Assembly (NCBI GenBank): GCA_034423015.1 | Contig: DAOUJG010000064.1 | Span: 1-64,000 of the forward strand | Direction of reading: 5' to 3' | Origin: JAGWBJ01 sp034423015 | GTDB taxonomy: Bacteria; Chloroflexota; Dehalococcoidia; Lucifugimonadales; JAGWBF01 | DNA length: 64,000 nucleotides | Part shown: positions 24,251 to 32,046 of the stretch, piece by piece | Numbering within the stretch: the first letter of the stretch is position 1 | Layout: every line of letters starts with the position of its first letter | The notes under the pieces: generated by a model | Seen by the model: the letters and a program-made list of their open reading frames with translations, nothing else | What the model was told of the DNA's origin: nothing | Databases searched by the model: none | Made by a program: the position numbers and the translations under genes

Positions 24251-25519
24251 TCAGCTCACCATTGGAGAGAAGGTCTCTAGGAACTCTTCCTTGGTCATGT
24301 TGGCCGCTTCGGCCATTTGGCCCAGCAGGCGGGGGTCGTCCAGGTCGCTCCCCTCCAGGCGGATCATGTACTCCCTGGCAGTGGTGTAGTAGGAGGACTT
24401 GATGTCGACGAGGCGGACGCGGGTCTTGCCGGTAGAGGGATCTCTGAGGTCTCTCATGGGAAGGGCCCGTAGGGTCCCGCTCTCTATGCAAATGAGGGCG
24501 CCCAGCGACAGCTCATCCTCGGGCTCCTCCACCAGAGCTCGGACGGCCCCGTAGCCCAGGGTGCGCGTATAGTCGATGTCGAAGGGAACGGGCGCCGCCG
24601 AGCGAAGCCCGTACCCGATGGTGGAGTCGACGAGCTGCAGCGCCTCTCCCCGTTCGGCGAACCTCTTCTGCACCGCTTGTCGCAGTATCATCGCCAGGGG
24701 TATCTCCCCAAGCCGAATGTGGCCGTAAGGGTCGTGCGTCACCACCACACCGGGGACATGGGACAGCTCCTCGGGGTCCAGCCTGCTGCCAATGCCCTCC
24801 GCGACCACCACCAAGCCGTGCATCTGGCCCATGGACCGCCGCTTGAAGATGGCGCCCTCGATGACCTTGCACACTTCCTCCAAAGACAGGCGTGAGCTGG
24901 AAAACTCCTCAGGAATTATGGTGTTGGTGACCCCCGCCGATTTGCCTATGCCCAAGGCAAGGTGGCCTGCCGTGCGTCCCATCACCACAACCAGGTACCA
25001 GCGATTGGTGGTGCGGGAGTCCTCCATCATGTTGAGCACGATCCCAGTGCCCACCTGCCGTGCGGTCTCGTAGCCGAAGGTCGGCATGCCCCCGGGCAAG
25101 GGCAGGTCGTTGTCTATGGTCTTTGGGACGTGGACCAGTCGGAGCGAGCCCTGAGATACCCTTGCCACCTCCGCGGCGCCGAATGCCGTGTCGTCACCGC
25201 CGATGGTCACCAGATGGTCGATACCCAGCGACCCGAGGGTCTCCCCGACGCGCCGTAGATGATCGAGGCTGCGGGTGGGGTTGGCCCGGGAGGTCCGCAG
25301 CACGGAGCCTCCCTGAAAGTGTATGCGGGATACGTCTGCGATAGTCAGCGGGCGTACCTGGTCCGTGCGGCCCAATATCAGGTGCTCGAACCCGTCATAT
25401 ATGCCCACCACCTGAAAGCCCGAGTTGATGGCCTCTATCGTCACGGAGCTGATAACACCGTTGATGCCCGGCGCGGGACCACCCCCCACCAGAATGCCAA
25501 GCCTTTGTCCACTCGCCAT
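24251..25519 (-). CDS. 6-phosphofructokinase, probably pyrophosphate-dependent
   Basis: PFK phosphorylates fructose 6-phosphate. The 422-residue protein has GGGPAPGINGVI near residue 12, GGSVLRTSRANP, the phosphoryl-donor motif GGDDT near 100, PKTIDNDLPLPGG near 128 and MGRTAGHLALG near 173. In this superfamily GGDD (not GGDG) together with K in PKTIDND indicates use of pyrophosphate and reversibility. ATG 25519 has AAAGGAG nine bases upstream; the frame extends further but without support. It is monocistronic and divergent from the etf operon across a 420-base gap. Confidence 0.92.
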   Translation of the reverse strand: MASGQRLGILVGGGPAPGINGVISSVTIEAINSGFQVVGIYDGFEHLILGRTDQVRPLTIADVSRIHFQGGSVLRTSRANPTRSLDHLRRVGETLGSLGIDHLVTIGGDDTAFGAAEVARVSQGSLRLVHVPKTIDNDLPLPGGMPTFGYETARQVGTGIVLNMMEDSRTTNRWYLVVVMGRTAGHLALGIGKSAGVTNTIIPEEFSSSRLSLEEVCKVIEGAIFKRRSMGQMHGLVVVAEGIGSRLDPEELSHVPGVVVTHDPYGHIRLGEIPLAMILRQAVQKRFAERGEALQLVDSTIGYGLRSAAPVPFDIDYTRTLGYGAVRALVEEPEDELSLGALICIESGTLRALPMRDLRDPSTGKTRVRLVDIKSSYYTTAREYMIRLEGSDLDDPRLLGQMAEAANMTKEEFLETFSPMVS

Positions 25520-25727
25520 CCGCAAATCTCCTTTCATATCCCACGGTTCATATCCCACGGTCCAAGACCATCATAATTGTTGCCCGTGCTTCGCGCGAGG
25601 CGCCAGATCACTCCGTGCTCGACGCAAAAACCCTTGTAGGCTGCCTCACGGCTTCATGTACTTCTCTGCCTGACGCGATGGATGCCCCGCTCCCAGGCAG
25701 CGTCGCGAATCACCTCCACTCATTAAC

Positions 25728-25777
25728 TTGACAAATACTTACACAAATTTGACAATAGCGTACGATAATACGACAAT
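25728..25777 (+). promoter_or_regulatory. AT-rich control region with 21-bp phased TGACAA repeats upstream of etfB
   Basis: TTGACA occurs at 25728-25733 and 25749-25754, with a third related copy (CGACAAT) at 25771; each is 21 bases from the last. Read as promoters, both TTGACA boxes have GACAAT exactly 17 bases downstream (25751-25756 and 25772-25777). The region is much richer in A+T than its neighbours. The remainder of the gap between pfk and etfB (25520-25938) holds no convincing gene; a leader of about 150 bases would precede etfB. Confidence 0.5.
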
Positions 25778-25938
25778 GTGTATCGGATTGTTTGAATGAC
25801 CATCCCCGCCGTGGGAGTCTCCCTCGTGGAATGCCCCAGGGATGACCCGGCCCTTGTTGCAGAAATGAGGGAGGAGAGGAATCAGCAGAGTAGAAGGGCC
25901 GTGCCACTGCAGGACCGGGTTGCTCAGAGAGGTATGGA

Positions 25939-26739
25939 ATGCCCCTTAAGATCATAGTCTTGGCCAAGCAGGTCGTGGACCCGGAGATGCCCGCCTCATC
26001 GTTTCGGGTGGACCGGGAGAACCGCCGGGTTGTTACCCCGGACAGCATCTCTCCAGTGGTCAACGGTTTCGACGAGAACGCCGTAGAAGCCGCCCTTCGT
26101 ATCAAGGATTCTCAAGAAGCCACGGTTACCGTGCTGTCTATGGGCCAGAGCTTCTCCATGGACGTCATGAAAAAGCCCCTGTCGATGGGCGCCGACAATC
26201 TTGTTCTGGTGCAGGATGACGCCTTACCCAATACCGCGGACAGCTCTCTGGCAGCCCAGGTTCTCACTGCGTCCATCACCAAGCTGGACGGTTTCGACCT
26301 GATCATAGCCGGAAGGCAGGCTTCCGATTGGGATAACGGTCAAGTACCCCTGGCGATAGCCGAGCTGTTGGGCCTGCCGTGCGTTACCATAGGCATCAAC
26401 ATAGAAGTGGCTGAAGGCCGCGTCAACGTGGAGCGGCTGACCGCTCGAGGGAGCGAGGTACTGGAAGCGCCGCTGCCTGCCATGGTGACGGTCACCAACG
26501 AGCTGGGGCAACCGCGCTACCCATCCCTCAGAGGCATTATGGCCGCAGGGAGAAAGCAACCCACCGTCTGGTCCGTTCAGGACCTGGGCATCGATCCCGG
26601 AGACCTCCGGCAGCGGGTTGAAATTGTCGACCTCTATACTCCTGTCTCCGATAGGGAGTGCGAGGTAATTCAGGGAGAAGACGAAGCGGACTCCGGGCGG
26701 TTGCTCGCGCTCAAGCTTCGCGAGGACAAATTGATATAG
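25939..26739 (+). CDS. etfB: Electron transfer flavoprotein beta subunit
   Basis: EtfB binds AMP or FAD and takes electrons from acyl-CoA dehydrogenases. The 266-residue protein has KIIVLAKQVVDPE at the N terminus, NRRVVTPDSISPVVNGFDENAVEAALRI, VTVLSMGQSFSMDVMKKPLSMGADNLVLVQD near 70-100, LIIAGRQASDWDNGQVPLAIAELLGLP near 118-144, and LTARGSEVLEAPLPAMVTVTNELGQPRYPSLRGIM. First gene of an operon with etfA, an acyl-CoA dehydrogenase, an acyl-CoA synthetase and an aldo/keto reductase. ATG 25939 is preceded by AGAGAGG. Confidence 0.95.
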   Translation: MPLKIIVLAKQVVDPEMPASSFRVDRENRRVVTPDSISPVVNGFDENAVEAALRIKDSQEATVTVLSMGQSFSMDVMKKPLSMGADNLVLVQDDALPNTADSSLAAQVLTASITKLDGFDLIIAGRQASDWDNGQVPLAIAELLGLPCVTIGINIEVAEGRVNVERLTARGSEVLEAPLPAMVTVTNELGQPRYPSLRGIMAAGRKQPTVWSVQDLGIDPGDLRQRVEIVDLYTPVSDRECEVIQGEDEADSGRLLALKLREDKLI

Positions 26740-26755
26740 ACCGGGGAGCGTCAAT

Positions 26756-27751
26756 ATGGCCGATGCAACGGGAGTCCTGGTACTTGGGGAGCTCGAAGAC
26801 GGCTCCCTAACGTCCACCACAAAAGAGCTGCTGGCGGCTGGCCGCTCCCTTGCCGATGGCTTGGAGCAGAGGCTTGCCATCGGCCTGGTAGGCGCCGACC
26901 CCGGTCTGACGGCCAGCGATGCCGTCGCCCACGGCGCCGACTTGGTATGTCTGGTCAGCGACCCCTTGCTGTCCGACTATCAGCCGGAGCTGCATCTGGC
27001 CGCTCTCGCCCGCATCTGCAGTGAGACCAGCCCCAGCGTGCTCCTTACGGGGAGGACCGACAACGGGAGGGAGATAGCCCCGCGATTGGCGGCCCGCCTG
27101 GGTGTCGGCCTGGCCCATGACTGCCTCGAAGTGGCCATTGACGCGGAGTCGAAGAGGATGGTTGCTCATCGCCCCGTCTACGGCGGCAATGCCCGTGTCG
27201 CGGTGGTTTGCACCGGGGTCCCACAGATGGCCTCCGTCAGGCCCAAGGCGTACGCGCCCCTGGAGGCCGACCCCTCGCGCCAGGGGGAAACGGTATCGCT
27301 GGACATGGACTTGGACCCCTCCATAGCGCGAGTGAAGCTGGTGGAGCGTAAAGAGGAAGAGGCCCGAGGGATACAGTTGGAAACGGCCCAGTTGATCGTG
27401 GCAGGGGGCAGGGGACTGGGCGGTCCGGAGCCCTTCGAGCACCTGGACGCGGTGGCCAAGCTCTTGGGGGCCGGAATCGGCGCCTCTCGGGCGGCGGTGG
27501 ACGCAGGCTGGGTGCCCGCCTCATGGCAGATCGGCCTGACCGGGAAGACCATAACTCCGGATCTCTACATAACAGTGGGCATCTCCGGCGCGAGCCAGCA
27601 TATGGCTGGATGCTCAGGAGCAAAGGCTATCGTGGCCATCAACAGGGACCCCGAGGCCAATATCTTCAAGGAGGCCCGGTACGGCGTGGTGGGGGACTGG
27701 GAGAAGGTCCTCCCCGCCTTTACCGAGGCCCTGAGAGAACTGGTGGCGTAG
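26756..27751 (+). CDS. etfA: Electron transfer flavoprotein alpha subunit
   Basis: EtfA holds the redox FAD that passes electrons on to a membrane quinone reductase. The 331-residue protein has the N-terminal alpha domain (GVLVLGELEDGSL, LLTGRTDNGREIAPRLAARLGVGL). The C-terminal FAD domain has LIVAGGRGLGGPEPFEHLDAVAKLLGAGIGASRAAVDAGWVP, QIGLTGKTITPDLYITVGISGASQHMAGC and AINRDPEANIF. ATG 26756, 17 bases after etfB. Confidence 0.96.
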   Translation: MADATGVLVLGELEDGSLTSTTKELLAAGRSLADGLEQRLAIGLVGADPGLTASDAVAHGADLVCLVSDPLLSDYQPELHLAALARICSETSPSVLLTGRTDNGREIAPRLAARLGVGLAHDCLEVAIDAESKRMVAHRPVYGGNARVAVVCTGVPQMASVRPKAYAPLEADPSRQGETVSLDMDLDPSIARVKLVERKEEEARGIQLETAQLIVAGGRGLGGPEPFEHLDAVAKLLGAGIGASRAAVDAGWVPASWQIGLTGKTITPDLYITVGISGASQHMAGCSGAKAIVAINRDPEANIFKEARYGVVGDWEKVLPAFTEALRELVA

Positions 27752-27846
27752 CTTCTTGGAACGTCCTTACCGGACGACGGCGCCAACGCCCGGGCAGGTG
27801 ACCCCGACCGTGAATTGGCGACACCATTTGCAGCAGGGAGGTTGAA

Positions 27847-29007
27847 GTGGAATTCGGCTTGAGCTCGGAACAACGGATGATCGTCGACACCGTTCGTGAC
27901 TTCGTTGAAACCGAGCTGTACCCGCTGGAGCAACAGGTTGAGATAGATGGCGGCCTTGACCCGGACGTAGGAGCAGAGATCCGGAAAAAAGTGATTGACA
28001 TGGGCTTCTACGCGGCCAACATTCCGGAGGAGTTCGGCGGCGGAGGGCTGGACAGTGTTTCGTTCACGTTGATGGAACGAGAGCTGGGCCGCACCTCGAT
28101 GGCCCTCAACCACCACTTCGGGAGGCCCTCGAACATACTCTGCGCCTCCAATGACGAGCAGAAGGAGCGGTACCTGTACCCGTCCGTTCGAGGGGAGAGG
28201 CACGACTGCCTTGCCATGACTGAACCGGACGCCGGCTCCGACGTTCGCTCGATGACCACGTCTGCCAGGAAGGACGGAGACGACTATATCCTCAACGGCA
28301 CCAAGCACTTCATCAGTCATGCCGACATTTCCGATTTCGCGATAGTCTTCGCCACCACCGGGGTCGACGAGACGCCGAGGGGACAGCGGTCCAGGATATC
28401 CACCTTCCTGGTCGACCGGGGCACGCCGGGGTTCGAGATCAAGAAGGGTTACAACTCAATTTCCCACCGGGGATATAACAACTCCATCCTCACCTTCGAC
28501 GATTGCCGGGTCCCGTCAGAGCAGCTGCTGGGAGAGGAGGGCGAGGGCTTCAATCTGGCCAACACCTGGCTATTCGCCAGCAGGCTGACTGTGGCCGCAA
28601 TGAGCGTGGGTCGCGCCCGCCGCACCCTGGACCTGTGCCTCAACTGGTGCGTCAATCGAAGGCAGTTTGGCCAGGCGATAGGGAGGTTTCAAGGCACGTC
28701 GTTCAAGCTGGCCGACATGGCGACGGAGATCGACGCATCCGACTACTTGACCCTGGCGGCCGCCTGGAGGATAGACCAGGGACTGGAGGCCGACCGCCAC
28801 TGCTCGCAGGCGAAGCTCTTTGCCAGCGAAACCCTGGCCCGAGTGACTGACCATGGCATACAGATTTTCGGCGGAATGGGTCTGATGGACGAGTACCCCA
28901 TAGAACGGTTCTGGCGCGATGCCCGGGTCGAGAGGATCTGGGACGGTACCAGCGAAATCCAACGCCATATCATATCTCGCAGCCTGCTTCGTCCCCTGGA
29001 GGGCTAG
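27847..29007 (+). CDS. Acyl-CoA dehydrogenase
   Basis: A 386-residue flavoprotein that oxidises an acyl-CoA to the enoyl-CoA and passes electrons to ETF. Landmarks: DFVETELYPLEQQVE, GFYAANIPEEFGGGGLD, CLAMTEPDAGSDVRSMTTSA near 120-140, FISHADISDFAIVFA, NRRQFGQAIGRFQGTSFKLADM, and ETLARVTDHGIQIFGGMGLMDEYPIERFWRDARVERIWDGTSEIQ near the end. The usual catalytic Glu after the last Gly-rich block could not be fixed without alignment. GTG 27847 with AGGGAGG upstream. Chain-length preference is unknown. Confidence 0.94.
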   Translation: MEFGLSSEQRMIVDTVRDFVETELYPLEQQVEIDGGLDPDVGAEIRKKVIDMGFYAANIPEEFGGGGLDSVSFTLMERELGRTSMALNHHFGRPSNILCASNDEQKERYLYPSVRGERHDCLAMTEPDAGSDVRSMTTSARKDGDDYILNGTKHFISHADISDFAIVFATTGVDETPRGQRSRISTFLVDRGTPGFEIKKGYNSISHRGYNNSILTFDDCRVPSEQLLGEEGEGFNLANTWLFASRLTVAAMSVGRARRTLDLCLNWCVNRRQFGQAIGRFQGTSFKLADMATEIDASDYLTLAAAWRIDQGLEADRHCSQAKLFASETLARVTDHGIQIFGGMGLMDEYPIERFWRDARVERIWDGTSEIQRHIISRSLLRPLEG

Positions 29008-29008
29008 G

Positions 29009-31078
29009 ATGACAACAGATGCTTCTCCCGGCGCAAGGTTGACCCGCCTCTTCCGGCCGGAGTCCATAGCGGTCGTTGGCGGAGGGTTCGCCGAGCTGGT
29101 CGCCAACCAGTGCGACGGCCTGGGATTCCAAGGCCAGATCTGGCCGGTCCATCCCAAGCGTTCGGAGATGGCAGGCCGAAAGTGCTTCCCCAGCGTAGCC
29201 GACCTGCCATCGGCCCCCGACGCCGCCTTCCTCGGGGTCAACAGAAACGTAACGGTGGAGGTGGTGGGGGCCCTTTCCCAGATGGGGGCCGGTGGCGCCG
29301 TGTGCCACGCATCCGGGTTCCGAGAGTCGGGAGACGAGGGCATAGCACTCCAGGACGAGCTCGTGGAGGCGGCGGGGCCGATGCCGATTATCGGCCCCAA
29401 CTGTGTGGGCGTTCTCAACTACCTGGATGGCGTGGGCCTGTGGCCGGAGCAGCATGGCGGACTCGGAGTCGAGCGGGGAGTCGCCATCATCACCCAGAGC
29501 GGCAACGTGGGCATAAACATCACCCAGAATCAACGGGCGCTGTCCATTGCCTACGTCGTAACCGTAGGGAACCAGGCGAACGTGGGCCTGTCGGAGGTCG
29601 CCGCCGCCTGCCTGGAGGACGACCGGGTCTCGGCAATCGGGCTCTATGTCGAGGGCGTCGATGACGCCCGGGCCCTGGACGAAGTGGCCCGCCGGGCCCT
29701 CGAAGTCAAGAAGCCTATAGTCGCGTTGAAAGTCGGCGCCTCCAGCCAGTCCAACAGGATTGCCTTCAGGCACACGGCTTCGGTTACGGGTTCCTTCGAG
29801 GTATTTCACGCCTTCTGTAACCGGGTCGGCATTGCCCACGTGCGCTCGCTGGCCGAGTTCATCGAGACCCTGAACCTCGTATCCATCATCGGGCCCCTCA
29901 AGGGAAACCGCATCTCCTCCATGAGCGCCTCCGGGGGCGAGGCATCCTTGATTGCCGACGCTGCCATCGGCCGAGACCTGGAGTATCCGCAGATGGAGCA
30001 GCAGCACCATGATGAGGTGCAGAGCACTTTGCCTGGGCTCGTGGTGGTGTCGAATCCCTTCGACTATCACACATTCACATGGGGCGACCGACCTCGCATG
30101 ACCCGGACCTATGAGGCCATGTTGGGCGGAGGATTCGATCTGTCCCTGCTCGTGCTCGACTGGCCCCGGGAAGACAGGTGCGATGCCGAGAGCTATCACG
30201 TCGCCGTAGAGTCATGGATTGCGGCCGTTGAGGAGACCGGGGCCCCAACCGCCGTTATGGCAAGCTTCCATGAAGGGTTGACCGAGTCCGTCAGCAGCAA
30301 GCTTCATGCAGCCGGGGTAGCTACTCTCCGGGGCATGACTGAAGGTCTGGCGGCGGTTGAAGCGGCTTGGCATCTGGGCCGAAGCCACGGAAGCAGTCTA
30401 CCCGCCAAGCTCCTGGCCGGGGGCGAGCCGCCGGACGGGAATGAGGGTCGCCTGGGAGACAGGCCTTCGGCGAATGAAGCGCTGTCGGCTGAGGGGGTCC
30501 CAACGCCCCGGGGCAGGATGGTAACCGGCGCCGAGGAGGCGGTACGAGCAGCCGAAGGGCTGGGATATCCCGTGGAGATCAAGCGTGTGGACCCCTCGAA
30601 GGCCGGCTCCTCCCCTGGGGCCGGCGCCTATGAGACCTTCAACAGCGCCGCAGCAGTAAGGGACGCCGTGACCGCGCTGGGCGACGACGAGCCTCTGCTT
30701 GTGGAGGAGGCGATTACCGACGGGATAGCGCACCTCTCGGCCCGTATCCAAGCGGACCCCCAGTTTGGATTTTTCGTTGCTATCCGGTCCGGCGGTGAGC
30801 TTGCCGAGATATCGGACGACGAGCAGATCCTCCTTTTGCCGGCAGGCCGCGACGAGACCGAACGAGCGATAGGCCGGCTGAGAACGGCTCCCGTTCTGCG
30901 GGGCCTGAACGGCAGGCCGTCGGGAGACATCGACGCGCTGGTAGACTGTCTCCTTGACTTGGCGAAATTCACGGCAACGAACAAGAGCCGGCTTGTTCGG
31001 CTGGAGATAAGTCCGCTGATAGTCCGCCCTCGGGGACTTGGGGTGGTGGCCTCCGATACACTGATTCGGTGGAGGTGA
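29009..31078 (+). CDS. Acyl-CoA synthetase (NDP-forming) / acetate-CoA ligase family
   Basis: A 689-residue single-chain ADP-forming acyl-CoA synthetase. N-terminal CoA-binding domain (LFRPESIAVVGGG, residues 13-25), a succinyl-CoA-synthetase-like flavodoxin domain (MPIIGPNCVGVLN, ITQSGNVGINITQ, VVTVGNQANVGLSEVAAACLED), a second such domain with the likely phospho-histidine in FRHTASVTG near 255, and a C-terminal ATP-grasp domain (EGVPTPRGRMV, GYPVEIKRVDPS, VEEAITDGIAHLSARIQADPQFG). Such enzymes conserve acyl-CoA energy as ATP or activate acids. ATG 29009 lies two bases after the dehydrogenase stop. The substrate is presumably the acyl group used by the dehydrogenase. Confidence 0.9.
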   Translation: MTTDASPGARLTRLFRPESIAVVGGGFAELVANQCDGLGFQGQIWPVHPKRSEMAGRKCFPSVADLPSAPDAAFLGVNRNVTVEVVGALSQMGAGGAVCHASGFRESGDEGIALQDELVEAAGPMPIIGPNCVGVLNYLDGVGLWPEQHGGLGVERGVAIITQSGNVGINITQNQRALSIAYVVTVGNQANVGLSEVAAACLEDDRVSAIGLYVEGVDDARALDEVARRALEVKKPIVALKVGASSQSNRIAFRHTASVTGSFEVFHAFCNRVGIAHVRSLAEFIETLNLVSIIGPLKGNRISSMSASGGEASLIADAAIGRDLEYPQMEQQHHDEVQSTLPGLVVVSNPFDYHTFTWGDRPRMTRTYEAMLGGGFDLSLLVLDWPREDRCDAESYHVAVESWIAAVEETGAPTAVMASFHEGLTESVSSKLHAAGVATLRGMTEGLAAVEAAWHLGRSHGSSLPAKLLAGGEPPDGNEGRLGDRPSANEALSAEGVPTPRGRMVTGAEEAVRAAEGLGYPVEIKRVDPSKAGSSPGAGAYETFNSAAAVRDAVTALGDDEPLLVEEAITDGIAHLSARIQADPQFGFFVAIRSGGELAEISDDEQILLLPAGRDETERAIGRLRTAPVLRGLNGRPSGDIDALVDCLLDLAKFTATNKSRLVRLEISPLIVRPRGLGVVASDTLIRWR

Positions 31079-31088
31079 AAGAAGCGGA

Positions 31089-31907
31089 TTGGCTCTAAGG
31101 AGACGGAGACTGGGTAGAACAGGGCTCATGGTGACCGAGCTTGGTATCGGGGCGATGGACACCCCCCAAGCTGCCAACGGTCTCGAGACCCTGGTAGTCG
31201 CACTCAAGTCCGGGATCAATTTCATAGACACGGCCCGGGAGTACCAAGGCAGCGAGTATCTCGTTGGCGAAGCGATAAGGACCGTAGACGCCAGGGATGT
31301 TTACCTGGCCTCGAAGACCTTCAAGAGGACGAGGGACGGCAGTCAATACGACGTGGACCGGAGCAGGCAGGTGCTCGGCGTAGACAAGGTGCACCTGTAC
31401 CAGTTGCACGACGTCTCGTCCTTCGAGGTCTGGGAACAGGTAATGCAGGGGGGCGGGGCCCTGGAGGGGCTGAAGATTGCGAGGCTCCGGGGCTTGGTCG
31501 ATTACATTGGAGTCTCATCTCACAGCATGGATGTCCTGGAGGAGGCGATCGGTTCCGGCGAGTTCGATACCGTAATGCTGGAATACTCTGCTTTCGCTCC
31601 AGAAACGGAAGAGCTGATACGCGGAGCCAACGATGCGAATATCGGGGTAATTGCGATGCGTCCCCTGGGCGGATCGGGACGAATGAGCAGCATCAGGACC
31701 AGAATCGCGGACGGTGACAGCTCCCTTACGCCGGCCAGCCTGCTGCGGTTCGTCCTGTCCAATCCCCATGTCTCCGTGGCTATTCCCGGGTCGAGGTTCC
31801 CCGACAGGGTGCATGACAACGTCGCGTTGGCCTCCTCTTACGAGCCGTTCAGCCAGTCGGAGAGAAGGAGATGTGAGGACCAGGCCGGGCTACTGTACAA
31901 ACAGTAG
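31089..31907 (+). CDS. Aldo/keto reductase family protein
   Basis: A 272-residue AKR: RRLGRTGLMVTELGIGAMDT at the N terminus, catalytic Asp and Tyr in NFIDTAREYQGSE near 46-58, Lys in VYLASKTFKR near 76, and His in HLYQLHDVSSF near 104. C-terminal VAIPGSRFPDRVHDNVALASSY matches the cofactor-binding region but is short. TTG 31089 with GAAAGAAG upstream. It is the last gene of the etf operon; the substrate may be an aldehyde or ketone derived from the same pathway. Confidence 0.88.
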   Translation: MALRRRRLGRTGLMVTELGIGAMDTPQAANGLETLVVALKSGINFIDTAREYQGSEYLVGEAIRTVDARDVYLASKTFKRTRDGSQYDVDRSRQVLGVDKVHLYQLHDVSSFEVWEQVMQGGGALEGLKIARLRGLVDYIGVSSHSMDVLEEAIGSGEFDTVMLEYSAFAPETEELIRGANDANIGVIAMRPLGGSGRMSSIRTRIADGDSSLTPASLLRFVLSNPHVSVAIPGSRFPDRVHDNVALASSYEPFSQSERRRCEDQAGLLYKQ

Positions 31908-31989
31908 ACGGACAGTCCCGCACCCGGTTGCAGGTCCAATCCAGCATGTGGCAAACTCTCTTGGGAGCAGCTCGGTGAGAATGTGGCTA

Positions 31990-32034
31990 CCACAACCCGG
32001 ACGGCCACAACCCGGACGGCCACAACCCGGACGG
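31990..32034 (+). repeat. Three 15-bp tandem repeats just before the ribosome binding site
   Basis: CCACAACCCGGACGG is repeated three times without change (31990-32004, 32005-32019, 32020-32034) and is followed at once by the Shine-Dalgarno AAGGAG and GTG 32047. The array lies in the leader, not inside a recognised reading frame. Confidence 0.9.
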
Positions 32035-32046
32035 AAGGAGTAGTAC

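Noticed and set aside
25865..25957. Short upstream frame (about 30 codons) overlapping the etfB start
   Set aside because: No family resemblance and no special codon pattern; AGGAGG lies inside rather than before it.
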